Shown here one piece after another: positions 11,901 to 23,360 of a stretch of 64,000 nt of DNA. The stretch covers positions 868,001-932,000 of the forward strand of contig JAGMUV010000010.1 in assembly GCA_020744425.1 (NCBI GenBank), written 5' to 3'. Positions within the stretch are counted from its first letter, which is position 1. Every line of letters begins with the position of its first letter. Source of the DNA: Dactylonectria macrodidyma (lineage: Eukaryota; Ascomycota; Sordariomycetes; Hypocreales; Nectriaceae). The position numbers and the translations under genes were made by a program. The notes beneath the pieces are model-generated. The model did no database searches and was not told where the DNA came from. It saw only the letters and a list, made by a program, of their open reading frames with translations.

Positions 11901-14900
11901 AGATGACGCCAGGGACGCAAATGGCAGGCGAGGTAGCCGGTGTCATCACGGCCGTTGGATCCAACGTGCAATCGTGGAAGGCCGGCGACAGGGTCACGGC
12001 TCTCTTCGTGACACCATTCGGCAACCAGGTCCGCGTCGACAGCAAGAAAGTGGTGGCCATCCCAGACTCCGTCACCTTTGCCGACGCAGCCTCCATTGCA
12101 CTGGTGTTCTTTACCGCTTGGTACAGTCTGAACCGTGTCGCTCGGGTAGAGAAGGGCCAGAGTGTCTTGATACACGCAGGTTCAGGTGGTGTGGGCCAGG
12201 CCGCGATACAGCTTGCACTACTTGCCGGAGCCGAGGTGTTTGCCACGGTTGGCAGCGTCGCAAAGAAGATGCTGATCCAGGAGCAGTACGGCATACCCGA
12301 CGACCGCATCTTCTCATCGCATTCCAGCAAGTTCAAGAAACAAATTCTCGACGCGACGCGGGGCAACGGCGTTGACGTTGTCCTCAACTCACTCTCGGGG
12401 CAGCTTCTCAGGGACAGCTGGGACTGCCTTGCCCCGTTCGGCACCTTCTGCGAGATCGGTAAAGCGGACATCCTTGGCCGCGGCCAGCTCAGCATGGCCA
12501 AGTTCGACAAGCAGACGACCTTTGCCGCCGTGGATGCTTTCTACATGCACCGGATGAGACCTGAAGCGGTGATGCGTGGCGTCAGGGACATCTTCACCAT
12601 GGTTGACCAGGGCTTGCTGAAGCCTGTGTACCCCGTGACGGCGTTAGACATGTCAAGCATTCATCAGGCCTTCTCCCTTATTGCCGAGAGGAAACACATG
12701 GGAAAGCTGGTACTAGTTGCCGATGAACAGACCCTTGTGCGAGCCGCCAGACCAAAGGCACCCGCACTGCGACTGCATCGAGAGGGTACGTATGTCATCG
12801 GTGGTGGGCTTGGTGATCTCGGCAAGAGAATGGGATGCTTTCTCGCTGAGAAGGGGGCTGGTCATGTCGTCGCGCTCACCCGCCGGGATGCTGATGCTGT
12901 GGCTCAGCAACCGGACATCGTCGAGGCCCAGGAGGCTATCAGCAAGTTGGGCAGTACTCTCCACGTTATCCAGTGCGACATTGGCGACGAGAGCAGTACG
13001 CGCGGTGCCGCCGAGAGGATAGCTCGTCTTGGCCTGCCACCAGTAAGAGGTGTCATTCAAAGCGCAACGGTTCTCCGGGACCATCCTTTGGAGTACATGG
13101 AGGTTGACGATTGGAAAGACTCAGCGAGGCCCAAGGTCCAGGGCACGCTAAACATGCACGAGGCCTTTTGTTCACCAGAAACAACCGACTTCTTCGTCAT
13201 GCTCTCATCCGTGTCGAGTATCGTCGGTTCAGCCTCACAGAGCAACTACGCAGCAGGAAATGCTTTCCTAGACGCCTTTGCTCACGCCGGGAAACAGTTC
13301 TCGCGAGGCGTCACCAATTATGCCACCATCAATGTTGGAGCTGTTGAGGGCTCCCAGCTAGTCGCCGGCGCGCTGGAGCAAGGGAGCGATGTTGCCCGCA
13401 CCATCGGCTCAGTTTCGTTTGGTGACGTTCTCGCCACAATTGAGTACGCCATGAACCCGCAAGCCCGCGTCAACCAGCAAGCTGTGCAGCATATCATGCA
13501 TTTCAACCGCGACACGATGGAAGACACTTTCGGTCACTCGGCTCTGAGTGATCCTATGTACGACCATGTTCCCAGCAAGAGGAGGCTAGGGGGCAAGGCG
13601 ACCAACAACGGTGCCACCGACAGCAAGAAGCAAAGCGTTCTCCAGACCGTCGAGCAAGCAGAGACTATTTCCAGTGCCGAGGATATGGTGAGGCAAGCCC
13701 TGCTGGACAAGTTCGCTGCCTTCATCGGCGACGACGTTCCGGACGTGCCTATCGCGGCTCTCGGTTTGGATTCTCTCGTCTCCATCGAGCTCAAAAACTG
13801 GATTAGGCAAACGTTCCGGTCGCAGTTGCAAGTATCCGAGCTCAGTGGTGCACAAGGCATGCTCGCATTGGCCAAACTCATAGTTTCGAGGATGAATCTC
13901 AAGCTCAACAAGGTCAATGGTACCAGACCCGACGATGACCGAAACAGACAAGAAGGCGTTGCTACTGGAAATCGAGCAGACTCGCAACATGCTGCTACTA
14001 CTGCTACTACTACTGCTGCTGCTACAAATGTCACAGCCGATGAAACCAAGGTTTCCAGCAAGCTTCCCTGGCATGGTCAAAATTGCTGCAAGCTTCACAA
14101 AGAGCTGCCAGCTCAGCCGTTGCCGGATCTGGATGGTACACTTGACTACTGGCTCGAGGCGAACAAACATCTCTTCAGCCTGCAACAACTCGAGTCCATT
14201 CACCGAGACATCCAGGTCATTCGTGCCTCGGACAGCCCTGCGCGCCAGATCCTTCAAGACCTGTACAACACGCACGGACACGATGAGACTAACGGCTGGT
14301 TTTCCGACATCGTCACAGATGCTCGATTCCTGTGCAGGAGGTCGCCGACCGCCCCGTGGACCAGCATCATGGCAGCACAGCGTGACAGCCGTGGTAAGCG
14401 GCACTCCCAGGCCGAGCGAGCCGCTATCATCACTTCCGCAGCTCTCTCCTACAGGCGGGCCATGAACGCCGGCGAGGTCGAGCCGCTCGAGATCGCCGGC
14501 AGGCCCGAGTGCACGTGGGGATGGGGATGGCTCTTCAACTCAACACGTGTGCCACAGCTCACATGCGACAAGATAGTGAGCTACGCCCCATCCCCAGATG
14601 ATGGGAATGCCCGAGACCATGTCGCCGTGTTGAGAAAAGGCCGTGTCTTCAAGGTGATGCTCCAAGACGGTGACGGCAAGGATGTGCCATTCCGACAGCT
14701 TCAGGCGACCTTTGATGCCATCGTATCACGAGTGGAAGGGGATGGTGTATGTTCAGGTTTTTTGACAACTGATGAAAGAGACTCTTGGGCCAAGGTAGGC
14801 GAGCACCCGACCCAACTAACTGAGCGGCCTGCTTGCATTCGTTCTCGCGGTTAAGACACTCGCTCTGTTCAAGCTAACATGTCCGTTTACAGAAAAGAGA

Positions 14901-16087
14901 GGCTCTACTGGCGTTGGGTCCTGGCAATGTCGAGTACTTGCACGTCCTTGACTCTGCCATGTTTGTTCTATGCCTGGACGCCGGAAGCCCAGACACCCCC
15001 GACCAGATCGCGCGTCAGGGGTACATCGGCGATGGTGCGAATCGCTGGTTTGACAAAGTCCTACAGTTCTATGTGAGCGCAAATGGCCGCTCCGGCCTGA
15101 TCACCGAGCATGGAATCCTCGACGGCACCGCTGCCGCCCGCCTTCTAGAATGGATAGCCAACGCCATGGAGGCTCACCCGGCCGGGGCGGCTAGTCTCAA
15201 CGGCCAACAGCCTAGCGGCGGTCATTCGTCTTCGGAGATGGACCTGAACGAGGTCGTTTTGCAGACGACTCCCGAGATCGAAGACCACGCCATCGTCCTC
15301 CGAGAAAGATACCGGCAGGCCACCTCCTCGTCGACTTACGTCCGAGAACAGCTCGACGAGTTCGGCACTGACTTCCTCCTGCAATCCCGAGTACCCGTCA
15401 AGGGGGTCATTGATCTGACCTTTCAACTTGCACTGCGAATGTTCTTCGGCCAGAACATGATTTCCTGGGAACCCACGAGTGGAGCTCTATTTCACGCCGG
15501 CCGCGCCGATGCCATGCAAAGAGCCACGCCTGCCGTCAATGCATTCTGCGATGCAGCCGCCGAGGTCTACCAAGTGCAAGACTACGAAGCCGATCGTGGC
15601 ACTACTGCCCCGCTGAGGGCCCTTCTACTGGAAGCAACCAAGTCGATGAACGCCGGCATACAGATCCTGCTCACCGGCCGCAGCTCCCAGCGAGTCTTTG
15701 AGGTGTTGGCTTATCTGTGGCCAACGACCAACGACAAGGCACCCAAACCTGCTTTCTTGAGTGAAATGGTCTTCTTCGGCCGTCCGAGTCCGCCCATTTT
15801 TGCGCAGACCAACTCGCTCGAGGGCGAGATGACCGTCGAAGATTTTGTGCACTTGATGCCTGACACGGATGGTTTCTGGTCCTTCATAAGCCCGGAGAAG
15901 AACAGGTAAGTCGATCGTGTACCCGTTCGCGACAAACGCCTTTTTGTTAGATTTAAATTTACTAAATTTTAATCGCAGCATCTCAGTCTCTCTTACTGGA
16001 GGGTCGCAAGAACGCACGGCAGCTTTTGTGAAAGAGCTCCATCGTGCAGCGAGAATCATGCGCGACATTGTGCGAGACCGCGCATGA
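5927..16087 (+). CDS. Highly reducing polyketide synthase with C-terminal carnitine acyltransferase-type domain
   Basis: Iterative reducing PKS, 3281 aa. Exons 5927-6460, 6534-6652, 6724-14794, 14893-15905 and 15979-16087 sum to 9846 nt. Domains: KS (Cys178 in DTGCSGG, HGTGT, NIGHLEAASG); MAT (about 550-860, GHSSGE, AYHSHHM); DH (His near 981 in HVIEGFVIFPGAGY, Asp in HPSTFDSIFQ); C-methyltransferase (GVGTGG near 1477); ER (about 1900-2215, HAGSGGVGQAA); KR (GGGLGDLG near 2240, Tyr near 2392 in SNYAAGNAF); ACP (Ser near 2567 in LGLDSLVS); then an acyltransferase of choline/carnitine type from about 2660, with catalytic EHGILDG near 2981. KS, MAT, DH, ER, KR and ACP keep their key residues. 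The methyltransferase lacks the usual NVLH His and reads PMLSY, so it may be inactive. The terminal domain implies release by transfer to an alcohol acceptor. It starts the cluster with the NR-PKS and the downstream glycosyltransferase. Confidence 0.95.
13982..14028 (+). repeat. Trinucleotide (CTA/CTG) run in the ACP-to-acyltransferase linker
   Basis: A run of in-frame ACT/GCT triplets encodes an Ala/Thr-rich stretch just after the ACP. It lies in a low-conservation linker before the carnitine acyltransferase-type domain and probably varies in length between strains without breaking the frame. Confidence 0.7.
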
Positions 16088-16383
16088 CATGCATGATATC
16101 TACGTGTGACGATCGCGAGATTACGAGATAAAGCTGGATATTTTATGTGCTGAATTGAGAAGTTTTAATAATGTACCGAAGAGAGGAAGATAGATATTGA
16201 AAAGGGAATTAATTATTGTTGGTAGATGAGTTCTGTAGACTTGTATAATCGTAGCGTTCACATGCCATGTCCGTCATAATGCAATACGGTTTTGTGATCG
16301 AACGGCATTTCGCGCCCAACCGAGTGTATGCAGTTATCGAAGCTTGCATAGAATACATATTATTGATCCCTCCCTTGCTTGAG

Positions 16384-16391
16384 TATATATA
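16384..16391 (+). promoter_or_regulatory. TATA-like element upstream of the glycosyltransferase
   Basis: A perfect TATATATA lies 105 nt before the ATG at 16496, followed by a CT-rich leader (GTCCTCACTCATTCCACTAC) typical of fungal 5' ends. It implies that the glycosyltransferase has its own promoter in the 400 nt after the HR-PKS. Confidence 0.5.
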
Positions 16392-16495
16392 CCCTGATGG
16401 GGTTCCCGTTCCACTTGCCTTGGCTTGTCTCCTAAGTTCTCTTGTCATCTAGTCCCTAGCCCTGTCCTCACTCATTCCACTACCCTATACTCGCC

Positions 16496-17971
16496 ATGGC
16501 GTTACGACGCAAACCTTTTGTGCTGATGTGTAGCACGCCCGTTTCGGGACACATCATACCCATGCTGGCCATTGCAAAGCAGCTCGTCACCCGGGAATAT
16601 GACGTCTGCTTTGTATCTGGTTCCGGATATCGCCGAGAAGTCGAGGCTGTCGGGGCCTCGTTTGTCTCGGTGGAAGGATACGGAGACTTTTATGACCTCA
16701 CGTCATGGGACCTCGATACCGATTGTATGCGTTTCCATCTTCTCATCGATTTTCCCGTACCCCCATCTCCTCTTCATGTCCCGAAGCTAAGCTGAGCTGA
16801 GCTAACCCGGAATTTCTTCTCCCAAGGGCCCGCAGGTCAAAAACATCTGGAAGGACCGGCCTGTTTCAATCACGACTTGATCCACATATTCTGCAAATCG
16901 TTGCCTTCACAGCACGAGGCTATCCAGAGAGCTATGAAGACGCTCCGCGCCCAACATCCCCACAGGCCCATCATTCTCATGACAGAGAGCTTGAATTTTG
17001 GTGCCTTGGCCATTAGGCTCGGCGCACCAGGTCTTCGCCCTGATGGCTTTATAGCCATCGGTCTCAACCCCATCCTACTCACCAGCATGGACCACTCGCC
17101 TTTTGGGTCTGGCATGCTGCCAGACAGGTCTCCAGAGGGCAGAGAGCGGAACAAGCTTGCGAACGCAGCCCAGAAGCAGTTCTTTGCCCATTCCCAGGCG
17201 GCATACGTGGAAGCACTCGCGAGCGTCGGAGCTACCGCAAAGCCAGACGCTGAGTTCTTGCTTGATTCGCTCTACACTCTACCAGATCGCTTCATACAAA
17301 TGTGCACACCCAGCGTTGAGTACCCAAGAAGTGACGCTCCAAACACTCTGCGTTTTGCCGGTGGCTATCCTACTACGGCTGTCTCTGAAGGCACGGCAGG
17401 GAGGTGGGAGAGACCATTATGGTGGGATCAAGTCACGACTAGCAACGCAGCCACCAAGAAAAAGATTGTCTTTGTCTGCCAAGGAACCGTCGCCATGGAC
17501 TTCGACCAGCTGGTCGTCCCCACGATGACTGCGCTGAAAGATCGCTCGGACATCATCGTGGTCATCGCACTTGGGAGACCAGACGTCACACTGTCAACAG
17601 ATGTGCTGGTCCCTTCGAACTGCCGGGTGGCAGATTATATCCCTTATGATATTATACTGCCCCATGTCAACGTCTTCGTCACGACAGGAGGATACGGGTC
17701 GTTCCAGCGCGCGCTTAATAACGGCACGCCTCTCGTTATTGCCGGTATGACGGAAGAGAAGCCTGAGACAGCTGCGAGGGCTGAGTGGGCAGGTGTTGCA
17801 GTGAACCTTCGAACCACCTACCCTTCGGTTCAGCAGCTAGAACAGGCCGTTGATGAAATTCTCATGAATAAAAGGTATAAGACTAGGGCGCTGGAGATAC
17901 AGGCTGAGATTGCTACATATAATCCTGCTTGTATTATAGCTGAAAATATTGAGGAACTTGCAAGGAGATAA
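16496..17971 (+). CDS. GT1/MGT-type UDP-glycosyltransferase
   Basis: Predicted soluble glycosyltransferase moving a sugar from a UDP donor to a small hydrophobic acceptor; 457 aa from exons 16496-16724 and 16827-17971 (intron 16725-16826). The N-terminal acceptor half opens with STPVSGHIIPMLAIAKQL, the usual GH-PM-A signature including the likely base His. The C-terminal half has the donor-site pattern FVTTGGYGSFQRALNNGTPL near residue 355, then a GMTEEKPE block. The position where plant PSPG boxes carry His is Thr here; fungal and bacterial MGT-like members often vary there. There is no signal peptide or membrane segment. It is co-oriented with the HR-PKS 408 nt upstream, so it probably glycosylates the polyketide or supplies a glycoside acceptor for the HR-PKS acyltransferase domain (inference). 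Confidence 0.88.
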
Positions 17972-18857
17972 GTCAGGTTAGAAGTTAATAGATTTAACTA
18001 TTAAAGTAACTTTAGTAAATGAAAAAGAAACTACAATTAAAAGTACATACATATCCTAGACCTACCGTTGACATCAGCATCCACCCAGCCGTTATATAAA
18101 TACATAACTATTTTTATTAAACAGAGAATTTAGCAGCAATAGCAAGTGTTTAACTTGTGTAAATAAATTAAGTATGGACTATTTAAAATATAATTATAAT
18201 TAAAGTAAGTACGCCAGCTATTCTTTAATATAGGTGCAGCTGAAAAGGATAACGAGGTAGAAGACTTCGAGGACGGTGCGTTCACGTCAAGCATGTGACA
18301 GGCGTGCCAGAGGGCAACTTTGAGAATCTCGGCTCGCTGCGTCAGAGAAACAAGCTTATGGCTACTGCAGCTGGCTTGACGGTAGTTGGCCCAACATACT
18401 CATCAGAGGACCTGGTGGTGGCAACGAGCAGCGAACCTGTGAACATTGCTAGCTGAGAGTATCGCAAGGATATTGGGTTTGTCACTGCTGATAATATCCT
18501 ACAGTTGCTACTAATATGTTAATTACTCACAGTGTCCACAACTCTTCAAACGAACTTCCGAACTATGGCCAATGGCCTCTTTTGAGGTGGGATGCAGACA
18601 AGTATAACAATAGTGGCGACGGCATCTTTTTTTATTTTAGGTGCTGGGAAACCCTGGGTATCGATATTCGGGCAAATCATAGAATAGGAAAACAATTCAC
18701 GGATGAATAGCAGTAGTATGATATTGATCTCTTACGAGACGTTAACACTTCAGCTGTACATACTGTGAGCGCAGTGTAGGGGTCGGCATCTCTCACCTTG
18801 AGACCTAGCAAGCTACCCGAGTCGCCGATCTCAGAATATAAAGTATCTAGGAACAAT
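17972..18857. other. AT-rich intergenic stretch with one coding-like fragment
   Basis: The first 250 nt are very AT-rich. At 18283-18459 a plus-strand frame of about 58 codons (from VKHVTGVPEGNF to a TGA) has coding-like composition but no start and no continuation. I do not recognise the family; it looks like a truncated gene remnant. Nothing else is supported here. Confidence 0.4.
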
Positions 18858-20170
18858 CTACTGGTATATCTTAATTGAGTTAAAAACCCAATAAGCCTCC
18901 CGAAACGCCTTGGGGTTATTAGTGACGTAGCTGTCACACGTCTTGGCTCCCGTGGAAACCTTGCATTCATCGTCCCAGATCTCTTGGTTGATGTTGTCGC
19001 CGCAGAACGTGGTGTTGATGATCTAGGCGGATTAGTTTGTGACCTAGCTTTGTACCTGAGAAACAGCAGACTTACAATGGTGAGCCCTTTAAAGAACTTA
19101 GCAACGTTGCAACCCTGTCCGCTGATAAATTGCGATGCCGGCTTGCCCCATTTACTCGGATCTGGCTTGCCGGCAGTAATGTCAGCAGGGATCTTCGCAC
19201 GGCTCCACCAATAGATCTTGATTGCATCTGCCTCGAGCCAAGTTGCGTAGACGCCTCCTTTGCCCTTGTTGAAGGCTGTTCCGTACGAACCCGCGCTCAT
19301 GGTGTTGCCGCACCCGTCACTAATGACCCGGATTAGCATCGGACTTTGAAGGAACTAATAGCCACTCAGATAGACCCGAGTGAGTTGTTCAGGACAAGCC
19401 GCCTCAAGTCGTCCACAACTTGGGTTAGACTGACTAATTGTCGCCGTCCTCACACTGGTCCGACTCTGTCCCGCCGTTATTGCAGTTGGGCCTCCCGTCG
19501 ATGCCGCCAATCTTGGTAAACCTGCAGGCACCGCACGTATGCAGAGAAACGACGTTCTGAGTCTGCTTGTTGATGCCCTCGATGATGTCAATCTCTCCGA
19601 CAGGGTCCTCATCGAAGTTGTACGCCCAGCTGAACACCCGTTAACCCTGACAACATCCCCTTGTGGCACGCAACCATGTTTTCAAAACTTACAACGACGG
19701 CCAGACACCACAAGCATTCCCAGGCATGTGCTGGATATCCGCGATCAGGAGGCCTGAGCTCCAAGCGGTCTTTGATTCCAGGCGAACGCTGTCCCTACCG
19801 TGTATCGTCTTGCTCGTGCCGCGAAGCTTGGCTTTGTTTTTAGAGTCGACGCCGAGATAAACGCGTCCGTCGGCCGTGCTGGCAATCCCCGAAGAGACGG
19901 CCTTTGCTTTGCTCAGGTAGTTGACTGAGCCGTTAGTCGGGTCGCCTCCGTAGGCAGGGTTGATGCTATTGTAGTAGGCAGCCTATCGCCCCGCGTCAAT
20001 ATGAACTCGTCCGCCGAATCTAGTCGTCACAAATCACTTGCATCTCTAAAGTTGAACCGATCGAAGAAGTTGGTAGAGTCGTATGTGGCCTTTAAGGAAA
20101 ATTTGCGTGCGCAATTGGTGTTGCGGCCAGAAGCCAGCACCACCATCAAGGAAAACCAGAATGGACGCAT
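18858..20170 (-). CDS. Secreted GH16-family beta-glucanase
   Basis: Predicted extracellular endo-1,3(4)-beta-glucanase, acting on fungal or plant beta-glucans; 338 aa. Exons 20170-20031, 19965-19693, 19629-19435, 19319-19076 and 19022-18858 sum to 1017 nt. The start is the ATG of MRPFWFSLMVVLASG, a short signal peptide. The fold signature follows: STNFFDRFNF, DPTNGSVNY, then GVWPSFWAYNF and the catalytic GEIDIIEG motif (nucleophile Glu150, acid/base Glu155). The C-terminal part shows KPDPSKWG, an FFKGLTI block, NTTFCGD, and ends in YWVFNSIKIYQ, a usual family ending. Stops seen between these blocks (for example just after FRDASDL and after GDN) fall inside introns when spliced. It sits alone and is probably not part of the PKS cluster. 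Confidence 0.87.
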
Positions 20171-22595
20171 GGTGGTGGTGTGATTGTTGCTTGAAAAAGG
20201 TAACGTCTGAGCAATTCCTTGGCTTTTCAAGAGACTACCAACTTCTTATACTCTGAAGCCATCGACTCTTTTGGATCTCATTCCCTGCAAATTTGCAGCA
20301 CCCCGTCTCTACCTATAAGGCAGCGTGGCTCGTTATTGCCCCTCTTTTCTCTGCTGCTCCGCCTAGCTCTAAGCGGTTCACCGCTGTTAGCGCTGACATG
20401 TTCGAGCGCTGTAGTTCGTATATGTGATCCTTCAGAGAAAGGGCACTTGCGCACAGCCAATCAGCTAGTCGTAAGCGCTATGTCCTGCCCCATTACTGCC
20501 CTCTCCGCTGAAGATTACCCGCTATCGTACGGTGGCTTATAACCTGCTAGGGCTAGGAGGCGAGCTGCCTGTCTGACTTGCCAGCCCACACGCCCTGTCA
20601 GGAGATTGTCGCTATACAAAACAGGCCTTGGATGCTTCTGTCACGAGTGAAGAAGGCCTACCCACGAGGGGGGAGACGGTGAGTCAGCAAGATCGAGAAG
20701 CAGAATTGTAAAAGGGGACAACAATGCCCACTCTTGAAGTCTTGAGGGCTAGACAAATATTTACATTCCTTCCCATCAACTATCATACTGCTAGGAATTC
20801 TCAATAGAGCAGCATTACTTACTAGGCCAAAAGCACAAGAAGTTCAGGCTGGCCCCCTCGGAAGACACGGCGTCAAAACCCTAATAGCAATGCAGCAAGG
20901 GAGGCTGGTGGTGACTGGTGAAAAAGGGGTCTTGTGAATCTAGAGCGGTCTAGTCACGGAGCTAGAGATTGAAAAACTAAAATATAATCGGCTATTTAGG
21001 AGTTTATTAACGCCAGAACGCCATTCAAATCCAGAATAGTACTAAATCAAGACACCAAAAACACGTACCCATTTAGGCTAGAAGCTGTCAATAACAAGCT
21101 TTGCTAAGGGTCCTCAAGGCTAGAACAATTTGAGCCGAGAAGTGAGTTACGGAGTATAGGATGGAAAGATGTCGGTGGTATGCTACTACAAGCAAAGACA
21201 TCTCGGGTCATCATGTTACTCAACTCAAGCCCTAAGATACACCCCGGAGCATGAACTCCGATCTAGTTATTCCTCCCCTGAAGTGCTCAGATTAAAGCTT
21301 AGACGCTACTTTCAACACATGCCAAAGACGGGCCAAAACTGTATTCAGGAGCATCGCCTTCCGGTGGTGACCGGACACTGGTTTGGACCTGGCAGCCACG
21401 CATCACTCAACCGGAGAATCTGCGCACAGATGCAAACGCATTCCACTCTATGTTGGCTGCCCTGACTGGACCGCTCTTGGATGATTTGCAGAACCTGTCA
21501 AAGATAAGTACCAGGTCATGGGCCAATCTCCCCATTTTGGAAGCTTTGTCCTATTACAAATACACTATGACAGACATGTTCAATCTCTATTCCTGAAGGT
21601 GCACCCTGTTACAGACAGCTCGGTGACCCAGGCTCTGGTAGGATGCTCAAGTGGTAACGCGAACCCAGGTTCGTATGTATGCACCTCCCTTTGAACCACT
21701 CCTTGATCAAGTCGGACAGAAAAGACGTCTGAACCACGACTACCAGGACCATCCAGTACCGTTGACCTCGCTGACGCACCATTAGTGGATAAGGATTTTT
21801 GAGGCCTCTGAGTCCGGATTAACTATACAAGTGCCTCCCACTTAGGACCTGAAGTACTTTCATCCAGACTTAAGACGGTTTTCAAAAACTTGTAGGTGTT
21901 GTCCTGGCTCTCCTGTCACCCCTAGTTAGTACAAAACTGCGTATACCGGACCTCCTATAGAAGCAATAGGTCTTATTTGAGACAACCCATAGAACGTGGT
22001 GCGTCCTCATGGGTTTGTAGTTAAGCTACGAGCCGGTTAGAACAAGTACGGGCCCGTATTACGGGGGCGCCATGATGACAGCCAGGAAGGGCGTTGGGAT
22101 GCCGAGTTAGCATGTAAATAGATAAGGATATGGGAAGAGGAAATAACGTCGCGGTGGATAAGAATGATGCAAGGTCTGTAGAGAGGGGATGAGGACAAAT
22201 GGGGTTAATGACTTTACTATTGCTTTGATGGAGATTGATGTTAGGTCGGAGAGCATGACAAGATGACAAAATGGCGATGGGTTTTAACGAGCTCGCAACT
22301 AGTCTACTGTCAGTTTCGGCTGAATATGATGAGAATCCCAAAGTAGAGATTGCCCGCCTACTAATCGCTCACCTGCTCCCCCTCACCTACACCCATGACT
22401 TGCAAGGTAGACTAAACAGACACAGATATAAGACACTTTTAAATCTCATCGGAACACAAAACCACCCAGCCGAATCTTATACGCATTATTTTTACGCATA
22501 TTCACCCTCACTTCATGGCAAGAATGGCCAGATAATAGATCCTCACAGGCTGAGAAAGCTTTGACGCGTCACTGAAGTACCAAAAAGATACCGCA
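20171..22595. other. Gene-poor stretch with one coding-like relic
   Basis: No intact gene is visible. At 21309-21596 a plus-strand frame of about 96 codons (blocks KLYSGASPSGGDRT, DANAFHSMLAALTGPLLDDL, SWANLPILEALSYY) is open between two stops and looks like former coding sequence. It has no start codon and I cannot name the family. The 98-aa ATG frame at 21169 overlaps it in another frame and is less coding-like. Confidence 0.35.
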
Positions 22596-23360
22596 ATGTC
22601 CTCCAAAGATCAATTGCGCCTCAGTCAAGCCCTCGTTAAGCGGCATACCGTAAACCTCAACTACCGCGAACTCGCCATCGCTGGCCCTCAGGTGCGTTAG
22701 CTCCTCCCGTTCGTTTGACAATAGGACTGATGCAAAGCAGGATGTTAATGGCCCCATCACCCCACTTGTCACCTCATTATGCGACAGCCCCGGTACCATC
22801 AAGGGGGTTGCGCCGTGGTCCGTGAGTTCAAACTCGGGAATGGAGTAATGGCGTATGGTGCTACCAAATTCGTCGACGCCAGCGGTGATGATGCCCTCTT
22901 AACTATAGCAGAGCCACCCGCGCGTCTTGGTCAAGGCACCGATGGGACCTTGCGCTCTGTGTCCATGCTTTCGGAGCATGCTCTCATCCACGCCCCGACG
23001 TCTCTGGGCTGGCTCCCGGCGTTGACGCTGACCGTCACTTAGCTTACGGCGTGAAACGTGTTATTTGGGCTGCCAGGCAAGAAGGTCGGGCCTAACATTG
23101 TACTTCTTTAAGGCACAGGCAGCCGGAGTATTGCAGCGCTGCAGCTTGCCATCGCCGTCGAGGCAATCCTCGTGGTAACTTCGTCTACAGACAAGGTAAA
23201 GCGGTTGCGGGCTTTGAACGCACCGCACCTTGCCAACTACCGCATGACTACTGGATGGATCCAAGTATTCCTACCAAGTGGAGGGAGAAATGCAGTATAA
23301 GGGGAAGACGTGGTCGATGCGATTCAGACACAATCCAGCTCTGGTCCGATTTTAAGATAT
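22596..23360 (+). pseudogene. Decayed medium-chain (zinc-type) alcohol dehydrogenase
   Basis: A plus-strand remnant of an NAD(P)-dependent MDR alcohol dehydrogenase. Recognisable blocks in order: VNLNYRELAIAG near the start, FKLGNGVMAYGATKFVDASGDD, TDGTLRSVSMLSEHALIHAP, NVLFGLPGKKVGP, a cofactor-site remnant GTGSRSIAALQLAIA, VVTSSTDKVKRLRAL, and a final DVVDAIQ. In-frame stops at 23040 (TAG), 23052 (TGA), 23109 (TAA) and 23298 (TAA) break it. The TGA falls where NVLFG is normally preceded by Trp, and the TAA at 23109 where the cofactor loop normally has Gln before GTG, matching G-to-A and C-to-T changes. The catalytic and cofactor parts cannot be made as one protein. Confidence 0.75.

Noticed and set aside
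14795..14892. Stop codon at 14852 ending the HR-PKS before the acyltransferase catalytic region
   Set aside because: A GTAGGC...ACAG intron restores the frame and joins the two halves of the acyltransferase domain; the total length is then divisible by three.
19966..20030. TGA and TAG stops between the first two GH16 blocks, suggesting a pseudogene
   Set aside because: A 65-nt intron (GTGACG...AATAG) removes them and joins DASDF to INPAYGGDPTNG in frame.
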